Below, one piece after another: positions 39,457 through 51,400 of a DNA stretch of 64,000 nt. Source of the DNA: Aphis gossypii (taxonomy: Eukaryota; Arthropoda; Insecta; Hemiptera; Aphididae); contig NC_065532.1 in the NCBI RefSeq assembly GCF_020184175.1, positions 40,692,287-40,756,286 of the forward strand, given 5' to 3'. Under the pieces are notes generated by a model, which searched no databases, was not told the DNA's origin, and saw only the letters and a list, made by a program, of their open reading frames with translations. How positions within the stretch are numbered: the first letter of the stretch is position 1; each line of letters starts with the position of its first letter. Position numbers and translations under genes: made by a program.

Positions 39457-41996
39457 TTATATATCGAGATGTCTGAATTGACGTCTCAACTTTTCATGTT
39501 TGTTCCTTTTTTCTTTATGGTTTTTCCATGGTTTGGATGTATTTTGTTGAGCTTGGCTATATAATAAAGAAAATGTATTAAATAAACATAACATAAAAAA
39601 TTGATTACAACATACTTATTAATACTGCCCATTATATCCATCTTTTTCATGCCTTTACTGTGTGCGCCCATGGTTGTTTTCTTAAAAAATGTATTGTCTA
39701 AATCTGAACCAGATGCAACATTTGGCTGAAAAACAGTGTTTAAGCGTGGTTAAAAACGTGTTAATTTTTAAAAATATTTTTTTCTTTTAAAAGAACCTTG
39801 AGAAGAATGTTTTCAAATGGCGTAAATGTTTTTGTTGCACGATTTTCTTCAGGTGGTGGGAATGAATGAAATTTTTTCTGATCAACACCTGGCGGAGCAA
39901 TACAAAACAGTAGCCGTCCATTAACATAATGTTTAAGTATCACACGAGCTGCTCTAGAACCATCTGGTTGTCCGTTTGCCGTCATGTATCCCCGACTACC
40001 TAAAATTGATGAACATACAAAAAAATATAAATTTTGAATTAAATATCTCGTTAAAAATTAGTTAGCAATTACATTACATGCATAAGCATTGAGAAATTCA
40101 TCAGCTGTAGGTGGTCGGTTTGGGTCTTCTCCTTCTAACGGTTTTGTCACCATAATACTAAACTGATCTTCTAATATGTGTTTAGGTATTTGCGAACAAA
40201 TTATATTCACGGGTGGCCTGTGATCTCGCATCTGATCAATGGGGAGAATACCATGTATAATAAGGTCAGCTTTTGTAAATACAAAACTAGGCATAACTAA
40301 ACCAGGACAATCACATAACATCAGTTCTTTGTCAACAAAAAGTGTCTGAAAAAAATATTAAAACAATTTTCCTTAATCCATGTACATTAAATCTATAAAA
40401 ATACTCATACAGATATTAAGCTAACATAATGAACTGTGACTTGAATATAATACCTGAAAATGTTTTGTTTTTCCTGGAGTAGAAGATACTGACACTTTTT
40501 TATTTAAAAGAAGAGTATTGATTGTTGAACTTTTACCAACATTTGGATAACCTACTAATCCAACAGTAACCAATTCATCTGATAAACGTTTATTATTTCC
40601 ATGAATTGTTTTAAAGAGAGTGATTAATTGTTCTTTTGTTAATAGCTTTGAAGAATTTTTAAACTGGGGACATTCATCTAAACAAAAATAGTTTGATAAA
40701 TAATTTTGGTAAAATGGTTTTGAAAAAAATTAAATATTTTACCATCCACATCTCCAATTACTTCTTCTTCTTCATCGGTTTCATAATCTGAACTGTTCCA
40801 CTCATCATCATCTGCTTCTTCTTCTTCTACTTCTTCTTCTTCTTCTTCTTCAACTTCTTTTTCAGCCTAAATAAAATAACTTATGTATACTAAACAGAAA
40901 CAAATTATAGTAGTCTACAAACCGTTTCACTAGCATCTTCATTCCCTTCTTCAATAGTTTCTTCACTTTGCTTAGCAGAATAAAAAGCTACTGTAATAGC
41001 TCTGGAGTCAAAATATTTTGCCCAGTATTTACGTTGTTGAACAGTCAACAAATCAGACTTGTTCAACAACAATAAATTGGTTTTATTTTTATCTACTTCT
41101 TTTGAATATTTCTCCAAGTCTTCACAATAGAATAATAATGGGTTGCGAGCATCAACAATCTGAACTAATACATCACTTCTCTCAACAACTCTCCACAGCT
41201 GTCTCCAAAATCCCAAGTTTTTTTCGTAAGGAGTCAATACTAGACCATGTTCTTCTTGAAGTTCAGCCAACTTACGACGCCATTCTAAGAAATTATGTCT
41301 TTCTTTTGCTTCCAAGTCTTCAGCAGTAGTTTTGTCATCCCACTCAGGTCTATAAATTTAAGAATAAGAATAAAAAAAATGTATTAGGTAACTATGTTCA
41401 CTTAAAATAAATATTACATCATACCTTCGAGGAATTTTAATGAAATGTTTAAATTCCTTATGGGACTTTTCAATCTTTGACCGTTCTTCATCAGTTAAAG
41501 TACCAACCATTCGACTTTCGGGCACAAATTCAACATTTAACTTTTCAGCCTAAATATATAAGTCATGAATTACAGTAACAATGGATGTATAGACATAAAT
41601 ACTATTTAAAATAATTTATATTTAATCATGGTTACTTACTGTAAATTCAGTTCCAGCCAATTCTGCTGTGGACAAAAACTCTTCGAAAGAACTCTGTTCT
41701 GTTACAGACTGTAAATTGAGTCTTCCCCAGTCGTATCCATCAGCTAAATCAGATGTGTGAAGCTATTATAAAATATATAAAGAATTATTTTTCATGAATA
41801 TCACATACAAAACTCAATATTATGATGAGATAATTATTCAAATAATTTAAAATAAATGAATTGACTGCAGAACAATAATGAGTGTTATACTTACAAATGA
41901 GTCAGCATTCAGCGTCTTTTTACCACGACCAAACCTGTCTTTGATTAACGCACGGCCAAAACTATGACCAGCTCCACCTTTCTTCTTACCACCCAT
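39457..41996 (-). CDS. Lsg1: Large subunit GTPase 1 (LSG1), ribosome biogenesis GTPase
   Basis: Ten coding exons join in consistent phase to 601 aa: 41895-41996, 41640-41762, 41425-41549, 40923-41349, 40743-40866, 40454-40677, 40078-40345, 39797-39999, 39616-39725, 39457-39556. LSG1 is the cytoplasmic circularly permuted GTPase that, with NMD3, completes 60S ribosomal subunit maturation by releasing the NMD3 export adaptor. Motifs appear in permuted order: G4 NKSD at about 213-216, then a SAK-type G5, an acidic Glu/Asp linker (about 260-300), G1 GYPNVGKSS at 343-351 and G3 DCPG at 387-390. The N-terminus MGGKKKGGAGHSFGRAL and the basic C-terminus ending RRQFRHLDI fit the family. Two introns use weak donors (GTTTGT after exon 4, GTTCTT after exon 8), chosen because they alone keep the frame and homology. 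A 5' UTR exon probably ends at donor 42498. Confidence 0.95.
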
Positions 41997-42498
41997 CGCG
42001 CAACTGTTAATTGAATAGTGCGATAATAATGTAGGTATTCTCTAAATCTGTGTGAAACTGTATAGGAATGAAAAAATATAAATATGTTTTTAAAACCAAT
42101 GACCGATGATTAATATCTACCTATCTTAATTCTTTACTTTAAAAACTCATGTGATAGGTAAAAACTATAAATGCCTAATAATTAATTAAACTCGAATTTA
42201 TTACAATTATTAATTATTATAATACATTAATACAATAGAATAGATATTAGGTATGTAGTATATAGCAAGGCCATATACACAACTGAGCATGGTTAATATA
42301 AATAAAATAATATAATATTTTTGTTGATAAATGATAATACCTTAGAAATATAATATAACTTCACGTGTTTAAGTTCCTATCAAGAAATTATCACTACTTG
42401 TACAACCACTTTTAACCTTACTGTTACCGTGCTACAAGTTGAGAATGTTATCAATTATACCATTTATATAGTATAAAGGCATAAATATATATATATAC

Positions 42499-42610
42499 CT
42501 GTGGTTGGAGGTAATCCTTGTCAAGTAAATTTCGTTCGTTTTCTTTTATCGTTGTCACTGTTTCCCGCCTTCCAAAGTTCCGCGGGACGTTTTCCTTTAT
42601 TTTTATAATA
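42499..42610 (-). other. Probable 5' non-coding exon of LSG1
   Basis: A minus-strand donor CACAG|GTATAT lies at 42498, and acceptors (for example TTAACAG just upstream of the ATG at 41996) would join it to the first coding exon. The GC-richer patch ('tttcccgccttccaaagttccgcggg') suits a promoter-proximal exon. The exact start is not determined. Confidence 0.45.
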
Positions 42611-42700
42611 CTGAATACAACTTCTTAAATCTCACTAGTCATTAGTCAATATTGTATTATTGTTGAATCGAAGTTCACTAGTTGGTAGTTTTCATAATTT
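42611..42700. promoter_or_regulatory. Shared upstream region of divergent LSG1 and NSMCE1
   Basis: LSG1 transcription leaves to the left and NSMCE1 to the right from this short interval, so it probably carries both promoters. Position is inferred from the candidate 5' exons on each side; no TATA or initiator could be assigned. Confidence 0.4.
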
Positions 42701-42796
42701 CATACAAGCAAAATTATAAATACCTACTCAAAATCGAAACAACGGTATTCGATATTTACTGGAAATTCTTTGATATTGTGACAAAACATTGTTTAA
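42700..42796 (+). other. Probable 5' non-coding exon of NSMCE1
   Basis: A donor 'aa|GTGAGT' at 42797 and an acceptor 'cttctatag' ending at 43069 would remove a 273-bp intron and place the exon directly ahead of the coding exon. The left boundary is approximate. Confidence 0.4.
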
Positions 42797-43138
42797 GTGA
42801 GTAAAATTAAATACCTAATTGTATTTGTTTAAATTGTAGAAAACGGAAAAAAATTAACCGAAGAAAAAAAAATATACTATCTACATGATACCTTTACCCA
42901 TACTATGTTTTCATTTTGGTTATAAGTATATTTTTTTCTGTATTCATTTTTGAATTCTATTTAAAATAAAAAAAAAAACAGTTTCATTATCACTAAATGT
43001 TTTTGTTGTTAAGATCAATAAGTTTACAATATATTTTAATTTATTTTATTTGTGTTTTTGCTTCTATAGATCAATTTGAATTGAATTTACCTTTCTGCAG
43101 TTGATGACATTTTACTTCTTATTCACAACTATTCAACA

Positions 43139-43795
43139 ATGGCGTATAATGATAAGCATAGACAATTTTTGCAATATTTCATGCACGAAAGAATAGTTTC
43201 TGAAAATGATGCTAGAAAAATAAACGATATTCTGTTTCCTGAGAAAAAAGTTGATGACATCGTTCAGCTAATAAACACAAAAATTTGTCCACTTGAATTC
43301 AAAATCAATAAAGTGGTATGTGAACAAAATGGCAATGTAACCTATGTATTCATCGCTACATTTCTTGACAATTTCAATGCTAAACCAGATCCAAGCAAAA
43401 TTATGTTTGGTAAAATTGTTAATCATATTGTTACTTCAGGTGGATCAGTAACTTACGATGACATTATTACATCTGTTAAGTATTTATCTGATACTCAGTT
43501 GGATAATTATTTTACATCAAAATATTTAATAGCTGACAAAGACAAAAATATATTTTTATCACCTTTGGCTATTAGTGAGTTGGAAGGATATTTGACTGAA
43601 AAATTTGAAGACAAAAGATGTATGGGTTGTTTGAGTATTGTTGGACATGGTATCAAATGTCCGTCATGTGAAAAGTTTGCACATGGGCATTGCTTGACTG
43701 CATATTTTAAAAATGTGGGTAGCAAAAAGTGTCCTAAATGTTCTAACATATTAGATGTTAGTTGGGACTCCATAACAACAGTCAATAAGTTATGA
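43139..43795 (+). CDS. Nsmce1: Non-structural maintenance of chromosomes element 1 (NSE1), RING-like E3 component
   Basis: A single coding exon of 218 aa starting MAYNDKHRQFLQYF. NSE1 is a subunit of the SMC5-SMC6 complex. It pairs with NSE3 (MAGE family) and NSE4 and carries a variant RING that promotes ubiquitin transfer during DNA repair in the nucleus. The N-terminal two thirds are the winged-helix region that binds the MAGE partner. The C-terminal zinc domain has C161, C164, C174, C177, H182, C185, C198 and C201, a C4HC3 pattern matching the NSE1 variant RING. Length fits the family (about 200-270 aa). The ATG follows a 5' UTR that appears spliced (acceptor at 43069). The gene converges on period, with 1.6 kb between stop codons. 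Polyadenylation candidates exist in the AT-rich sequence after 43800 but none is decisive. Confidence 0.93.
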   Translation: MAYNDKHRQFLQYFMHERIVSENDARKINDILFPEKKVDDIVQLINTKICPLEFKINKVVCEQNGNVTYVFIATFLDNFNAKPDPSKIMFGKIVNHIVTSGGSVTYDDIITSVKYLSDTQLDNYFTSKYLIADKDKNIFLSPLAISELEGYLTEKFEDKRCMGCLSIVGHGIKCPSCEKFAHGHCLTAYFKNVGSKKCPKCSNILDVSWDSITTVNKL

Positions 43796-45415
43796 TAAAT
43801 GATTTTCCCATTTAATTATTATTATTCTTACTTTATGAGTATTACTAAAATAGTTATACTATTTTTTATGTAATATGGAATGTACTTAACATTTTAAATA
43901 CAAATATGTTGTTCATTAATTCCTGGATCATATAAATGTATGGTTTTATTTATAACATTATATTTTAAATTAAAGTGTTATTGTGTAGAACTGGTTGTTA
44001 TTAATGCACAAATAGATTGTTAACTGTAAATTTAAAATTAAATGTAGGAAGTTAATATTTATAAATATTTTTAAAAAGCCAAACTAAAATATGTCTTTAA
44101 TTAAGTGATATTACAATAATATAAATTTATAATTTTCTAAAAAAATTTGTTATGTGAAAATTTACAAGTGATTTATTAAATATATGATTATTTAAACACT
44201 GAAATAAACATAATGTATTATATTTAATGAATAACTATTGTATATTTATTAGTATAAAATATTAATACATTCTTAACATATTACATTGCATTATATATTA
44301 TATATATACATTATATTTATATACATACATCAACATCATATTCACAAATTATAAAAATATATTTCTTGAAAAGTTGTATTTATTTTTACAATATTATGTA
44401 ATATTATAACAATATAAAATGTAATTTTGCTATGTAAAGACATTAAGTTTAACAGTGTATTGTTCTTAAATTTAATTTGTAAAATTTGTAACATTATATA
44501 TGGTTTAAAATGCTCAGTATACTTTTAAATTGTTGAGTTGAAAAGTATAAACAGTTTTTTTAATGATAATTATGAAATCTTTGTTTTAAATTAATTATTC
44601 ATACTTATGTTAAAGTGTAGTTTATTGTAATATATGAGAATGTTTAAATAAATTGATTATAGAATATAAAAACATCTTTAATAGCTACTACTATTTTTAA
44701 TACATCAAATTATATAATAACAAAAAAAAAAAGAATACCCTTAATATCTATAAATTATTTTTCTTTTGCAACATACTATTTTCAAGTATTCTACAAAATA
44801 CAAATAAACCTAAAAATTAATATGTTAAAATAGATTGTCATGATCACAAATTTTTGATGTACATTGGTATTAATAATGGATTGGTATAGAATTATAAAAC
44901 TGGAAATGACTATGACAGTTCTTTTGGGAATAAAATGGTTTTAGGAAATATATTTTACTTTTGTTTTGAAGAGAAAGAATGTGGCTGACAATAATTAAAT
45001 GTGTATTAAAGAAGAAGTATGGTATTTCAGAATTTGTAGTGTTAAAAGTAGGTTTGTGGGATGTTAATATTTTTTTTACTTGGTAAAACAATTTTTAAAC
45101 ATGTGAAATAATTAATTGATTGAAATAAATATCAAATATAGTTTGTTTATTTATGAATCAATAGGAACAGATTACCTTATTATAAACTAGGTAAGTTAAA
45201 CATGTTATTCAGTTGCCTACTAATTTTTAATTAGATTAAAATATTATTATTAACAATTAAGCATGTATAACTACCATCTATAATTATATACACATTTATA
45301 TATAGTTATGTTATATTTTTTTTTGCATCACGGAAAATTATGATGATAAATGATCACTTTTTGACATTCTTAAATAATTTGAGTTTTTTTGCAAGACAAA
45401 CAAAATGCTTAAATC
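43796..45415. other. Convergent intergenic region between NSMCE1 and period
   Basis: Contains the 3' UTRs of both genes. A minus-strand AATAAA candidate for period lies at 45146-45151, about 265 nt past its stop. No other exon or RNA gene was seen. The 73-codon minus frame at 44870 is incidental. Confidence 0.5.
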
Positions 45416-48400
45416 TTACTTATTACGTGGCGAAGTTGGTGGAGGTATTAAGGCATTTTCTTCATAAATCATTGCCATTCTGCAGAAATCAATTCTTCTT
45501 CTTTTATTTTTCTTAAATAAAACCAATGCAAAGTATAAATTAATTATTTTTATGAATCTATGAATATGTGAAATGCGAAGAATTTATTGTAGGACCTTGT
45601 TATATTATTTCTGATTAGCTAAAATCTAGGTATGTAATTTGCAACCCTTAAAGGTTTTATAAAATTTCTTGCAAAAAATAAATTACCTACTCTTCTCATA
45701 GTATTATCAGATTTTTATTCTCCACAGAAAATTAATGGAATTTAGCATTTGATAAAGACAAATAATTTTTTTTTTCAAAGATAATATGGATTTAATTACA
45801 TTTTTTAAGACCTAAATTATTTCAATTTCATTACTTTTTATGACCCTTAATTGACTAAATTTGTATTAGTTTTTATTTATTTTGAAAGGTACATACTCCA
45901 ATAGAAATGTAACATTCGTCTCCATCGCTGCTTGACGATGTTCCGTCTTCAAAGTATGATGTTTTAGAAGAACCATTTACATCTATTTCCACACATAGTT
46001 GTTTTAACTGTTCGCTCACTAACAAAGGCTACAAACAATAATTTTAGTATAAATATAAATTGATAATTTTATTAGTACCTAGTAATGGAATAAATCTTAA
46101 ACTTTTATTCCAAATTATAATATAGTGTTTTATTTACTTGAGTGAATGTATTTAATGTGTTAATATCTTTACGCAACACTTCGTTTTTGTCTCCATAGTC
46201 CATTTGGTATCGATAGACTAAATCTGGAGTTGATACGATGTCTTCCATCCAGAATGGTTGCTGAAAATTTTTATTTAATCATGTTTATTTTTTAACAAAT
46301 TATGTTTGAATTAAAGCACTCATAATACTATTTTACCTTTTTAATTAACTGATGAGAACAATTTGTTCTTTCAAATATATTCAGCAATGGAAAGTCCTGA
46401 AATTATTTCAATTTATAATTAATTAATAATTATAATAACTAGAATAAAATTGTACCATTGTAATATTCTATTTATTAAAATGTTTACAGGTTTTAATGAT
46501 TTAATAACAAACTTATACTATTGCTACATATAGCTCTAAATATATCATTTATAAATTATAATATTATATTATTTAGCTAGGTAACTTTATAACAACAGGC
46601 ATTTATTAGATTTTCAAAAAATTTATTTCAAGGAGTAGGGAATATTACTCTTACCACAACACAATTTATTTTGTTGTTCATTTATTGTAATTTAGAAACA
46701 ATAAACCTAATTATCAACATATATATTTATTTAAGTATCATGTTGACTGAAATATTATTAATGAATGATTATGGAGTGTGTACTTTTGATAAATTTGTAA
46801 ATTTGAAGTTTTAAAAACAATATGTAAACACTAGATTGATAGTGTGGTTTAGTAATTGATTTAAAATTTATTTCACCAACTATTATTTTGAAGCAAACGA
46901 AGCCACTCTTCCTCTAGCTGTGTCTTGATTTCATTACCTAACTTGTTTATTTCAACACAATTCTGTTGTACGGCGTATAAGTTAGGCAATATAGCTACAT
47001 TCCCGTGTAGGTACTTTTAAAATTATTTAACACAATTTTTTCCTATTTGTAACTAATTTTTTTTATATACACTTTATGTATAAGTCTTAACTCTTAATTT
47101 TTAATTCATTAAACACTAATAGCAATGATAATAATTTTTTTTTTTAAGGAGATAGTAGTATTGTGTTGTAAATTGTTATTAAACATAATATACAGGCAGC
47201 ATTCCTAACTTTAGTAAACTTACAATTTTTAGTCTTCAAAACGGAGAGATCAATGATGGTTTTTGCTCACACAAAAGCTTTTAAGTGTTAAAAAAACTAA
47301 TATAAATATTTATAATACTGTAAAGGAATGCAATGCAGTTGCGATTAATAATGGTATTATATATATTCGCTAACAGATTTTTATATTATGTCACATTCGT
47401 TAGCTTAATATGAATGGGTTAAATAATTAATAAGCTAATATAATAATACTGATTATTCAATACCATGTATTTTTACCGATATATCTATTTTTTTTTAATA
47501 TTTTCATATTTTAGTTTGTCTTTAACAAAACACATTTTTTATTCAAAAAACGATAAAAAATATCATTCTACGTAAGCATAACTAATAATAATCTAGTGTT
47601 CGGAACATTCACTAAAAAATTTGATTCGTTCACGTTCACATTCATTTTTTTTCAAATGAACACGTTTATTTTCACGCTCTTTAAAAAAAATTAAGTAGGT
47701 ATTAGACACGCAGCCGAGAGACAGGACCAGGCCACTATAAAAAAGCTAGCTACCTCCTCAGTTTAGTTTTGTTTTAGTCGTGTTCTATTTCAAAAAAATG
47801 AGTGACGTTCGCGTGTCATTTAAATATGAACGTGAACACATGAACTATGTTCTTCCCAAATACTAATAATTACACAATTAAATTATATAAATTATAAATA
47901 CATAGTTAAATTACTCTGGTACATAATATTTATAATAATTAGAAATTATATATTATGAACTAGATCATTATACTAAATATCCTTATTTTTAATAAATCAT
48001 TAAAATAATATAAAGATTATTATTTAATTAATTATTATGACGTATTGACATTTATTTTTTATTTTTAACTGTAGTTATATTCTCTTAAACATAAAAATAT
48101 CTATATGTTCTTTACGAACACATTTTTTTTTCTAATGGGTTTATTAAAAGTATTCTAATATTGATTATACTTTTATTTAACTTACTATGAAATGTATCAT
48201 TTAATTTTAATTTTAATATTCTTTTATTTTATTGGCAATCCTAAATTTTCAAATATTTCATACCTACTTGTAATAGTTATAACCTACTGATTTATTTATA
48301 TTTAATGATGTTCATAAAATATAAGTTTTTTTTTTAGGACGAAAGAAGGAGTTCAAAGGTTTGATTGATGGAATTAAATTTAGATTCTATCAGTAACTAT

Positions 48401-51400
48401 GTCTAGTTAGTACTGTATTTAAAATTTATAAAAATCATTCTTGTAAAGTATAGACTCAAAATGGTTTTTTGAACGTGATTATTATTTCTGTTCTATCACT
48501 GTGTTAAGTAGCCTATACAATTATTGTACAGTACTAACATATTTAAGTGAATAAATAGACGTTTTTACATACTTCTCTTTCACTACTATCGGTTTTATCT
48601 CGCAAACTTGATGAGTAGTAACTACTGTCCTCGTACATCCATCCACTACTAAAAATAAAACATTAAAATTGGATTGAATATAATTGTATTATTGTTATAG
48701 AATATATTATTATATAAATATAGAACTAACCTTGATCTTAAGCTTCCGGTCTCTTTTTTACAATCAGAATCAGAACTCATTATAATTTCTTCTTGGCTTA
48801 CTTGTGTTGTTTTTGTTTTCTTTCGAATATTCTATGTAATTAAAAATAATAATTATATCGTTAATCATCTTGCTAAATGTGAAATAATGTTATACTATCA
48901 TTAGGAATAACGTTTTAGTAATAACATTTAATAATTTTAATAATAATATTCTTTTACTAATAGTAGATAGTAGATACATATAAAACAATAACTTTGCATT
49001 ATAGAAAAAATTATAAATATTCTTTTCGGAGGGATATTTTACATTCGATAACATATTCAATTATTGTAATCATTATTGGTAGTTAAGTTATTAACTATTA
49101 TTAGTTTTAGATTCTGAACGGAGTGATGAATGTATTGATTTTATAATGATATGTGTTTTTTTTGGTTTTTGTGTCTGTGTACAGCATAACTAGTCAAAAT
49201 AATACTTCAATTTCAAACTTCGGAGGTGGTTTCTGATGGAAAAATAAAAATCTTTGGTGCATTATTTTGGTCAAAAGTAAAAATTTTCTAACAGTATTCA
49301 AAAAAATCGAGAAAAACAAAAAAAAAGTATCGGAAAAACTTCCCACTGGAATTTTTACGCATAACCAGTTTTCAAACAAATTGATTTTTTAAATGCTTGT
49401 AACTCAAAATAAAATCACTCTAAATACTTGAAATTTTCATCAAATGTTTATATTAGTGTTATCAATATACAGTTAAATTTTCAAAATATTTTAGCTTTTT
49501 TGAGTTATTTATAAACAGTTACAATTTTTGATTTTTCTAAGAATTCTTTATTGAAGTGTCGATAATTTTGGCTGTTCAAAAAAACTTTAAAATTTAATAC
49601 AAGGTTCTTTATGAGTTGTTCTTATTTTAGTTAAAAAAAAAAAAAAAAAATCAAAAACCGTAAGTCACAATTTTTTTTAGAAGCATTTATAGTTTAATTT
49701 TTTACGAAATATGTCAAAATCACAAAAATTTGCAAGTAATTTTGAAGTTGAATAATCATAAAATTTTTATGTTTATATCTAAAAATAAAAAATGTATTAT
49801 TATTATATTTATTATTATTTATATCCTTAGATATTAACACAAACAATTTTATGATTTTTCAATTTCAAAATTACTTGCAAATTTTCGTGATTTTGACATA
49901 TTTCTTAAAAAATTAAACTATAAACTCTTCTAAAAGAAACACAAAGTTTTTTTTCAAGAAGCTGTAGATAAAACTCGAAGCATCATGATAGGAAAAAATT
50001 TAAGTGTGTTTTTTAAATGTTTACGAAATAGCGTACTGATAACGATTTATCCTCAAACGTTTTTAAATATTTGTTATTATTCAAAAAGTATAAGTTGTAG
50101 ATACTTGAAAATTTCATTAGTTATTTAGATTAGTATTTTCTTTATGTGATTTAATATTCAGAATATTTAGACTTTCTTTGAGCTATTTATAGACAATTGA
50201 AATTATTTATTTTTTTTTTGAAGTGTCGATAAAATTTTTTTTGTTGAGTTAAAATACTAGTTGAAAATTTAATACACAGTTTCTCATAAGTTATTCTTAT
50301 AGTGATAAAAATTAGAAGAATACATATGCAAATTTTTTTTTATTAGCATTTGAAGTTCAAATATTGACAAAAAATTCGTCAAAATCATGAATATTTGCAA
50401 ATTATTTTGTAGATATAATTCATAAAATTGTTGTATAAGCAGCCTAGAGTTGAAAATTTAATACAAGATTTTCCATAAATTTAGCTTACAATAATTATAA
50501 AAAAATTTAAATTGTGGTGTATTCAGGCCTTTAAAATATAAGTCACCTTTTTCATCCACCATGGGAAATTATATCCTAGGCTGACAAATCATCTTTATTC
50601 AGAATCGTTTTTCGTATACCTATCATTGGATTCAAATTTAAACACTCCTATAATATATAATAGTGATCCACATGGTACCTAATGTACAGCTGATCGGTAC
50701 CCACTTTGTTTTAATGTTTTAATGTTATTTATAGATTTAAATTTTATAATATTCTGAAACAGTACTTTTAAGTTTATGAACATTTCAATATTGAATAACG
50801 TAGAATTAGTACACATATTATTTTTTTTATTTATAAAAACCAAAAAGTAAAAATGATAAAACTACTATATAAAAATTATTGTAAAAAGTAAACCATAAAA
50901 TCAAATTACCTGGTCATTTTTTTTCGATATAATTGGAGCTTCAATTTTATTTTCAATATTCTGATATAATTGTCCTATATGCAACTGAAAAATTTTATTT
51001 TTATTTTTATGCTTAATATATTTATTATATAACTATAAGTTTAGTATTGTATTGAAACTTTGAAAGGTATACTTAGATGGTGATCGTTAGGTAATTGTAC
51101 ACTATATGACACAACCTTGCATCATACCAAGTCTTTATTTATGAAATTTTATAAAATATTATAAATTATAACTATGTATGAACTAACCATACAGCTATTA
51201 GTCAACTGTTAATTGAAGGTAAGAACATTATTTTAAGCTTTATAATGTTGTTTTTTTTTATATAGTTTATTTTTAAACAAGTTATATGTACTTTAATATT
51301 AAAATAAAAAAATACCTACAACTGGCTATAAATAATATTCTTACCTTAAAACGATAACACGGGACGCGACGTCTTTTAAAAACATATTTGTAAATATGAT

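Noticed and set aside
41018..41329. 103-codon plus-strand frame opposite LSG1 exon 4
   Set aside because: Antisense shadow of a well-supported coding exon.
42362..42367. CACGTG hexamer near the LSG1 leader
   Set aside because: The hexamer occurs about eight or more times across the window, so it is not evidence of clock control of LSG1.
43507..43785. 92-codon frame antisense to NSMCE1
   Set aside because: Shadow of the coding strand.
45471..45480. Alternative acceptor 'ctgcag' inside the last period exon
   Set aside because: Using it would put the upstream exon out of frame. The acceptor at 45512 keeps the frame and adds the conserved KNKRRRIDFCR segment.
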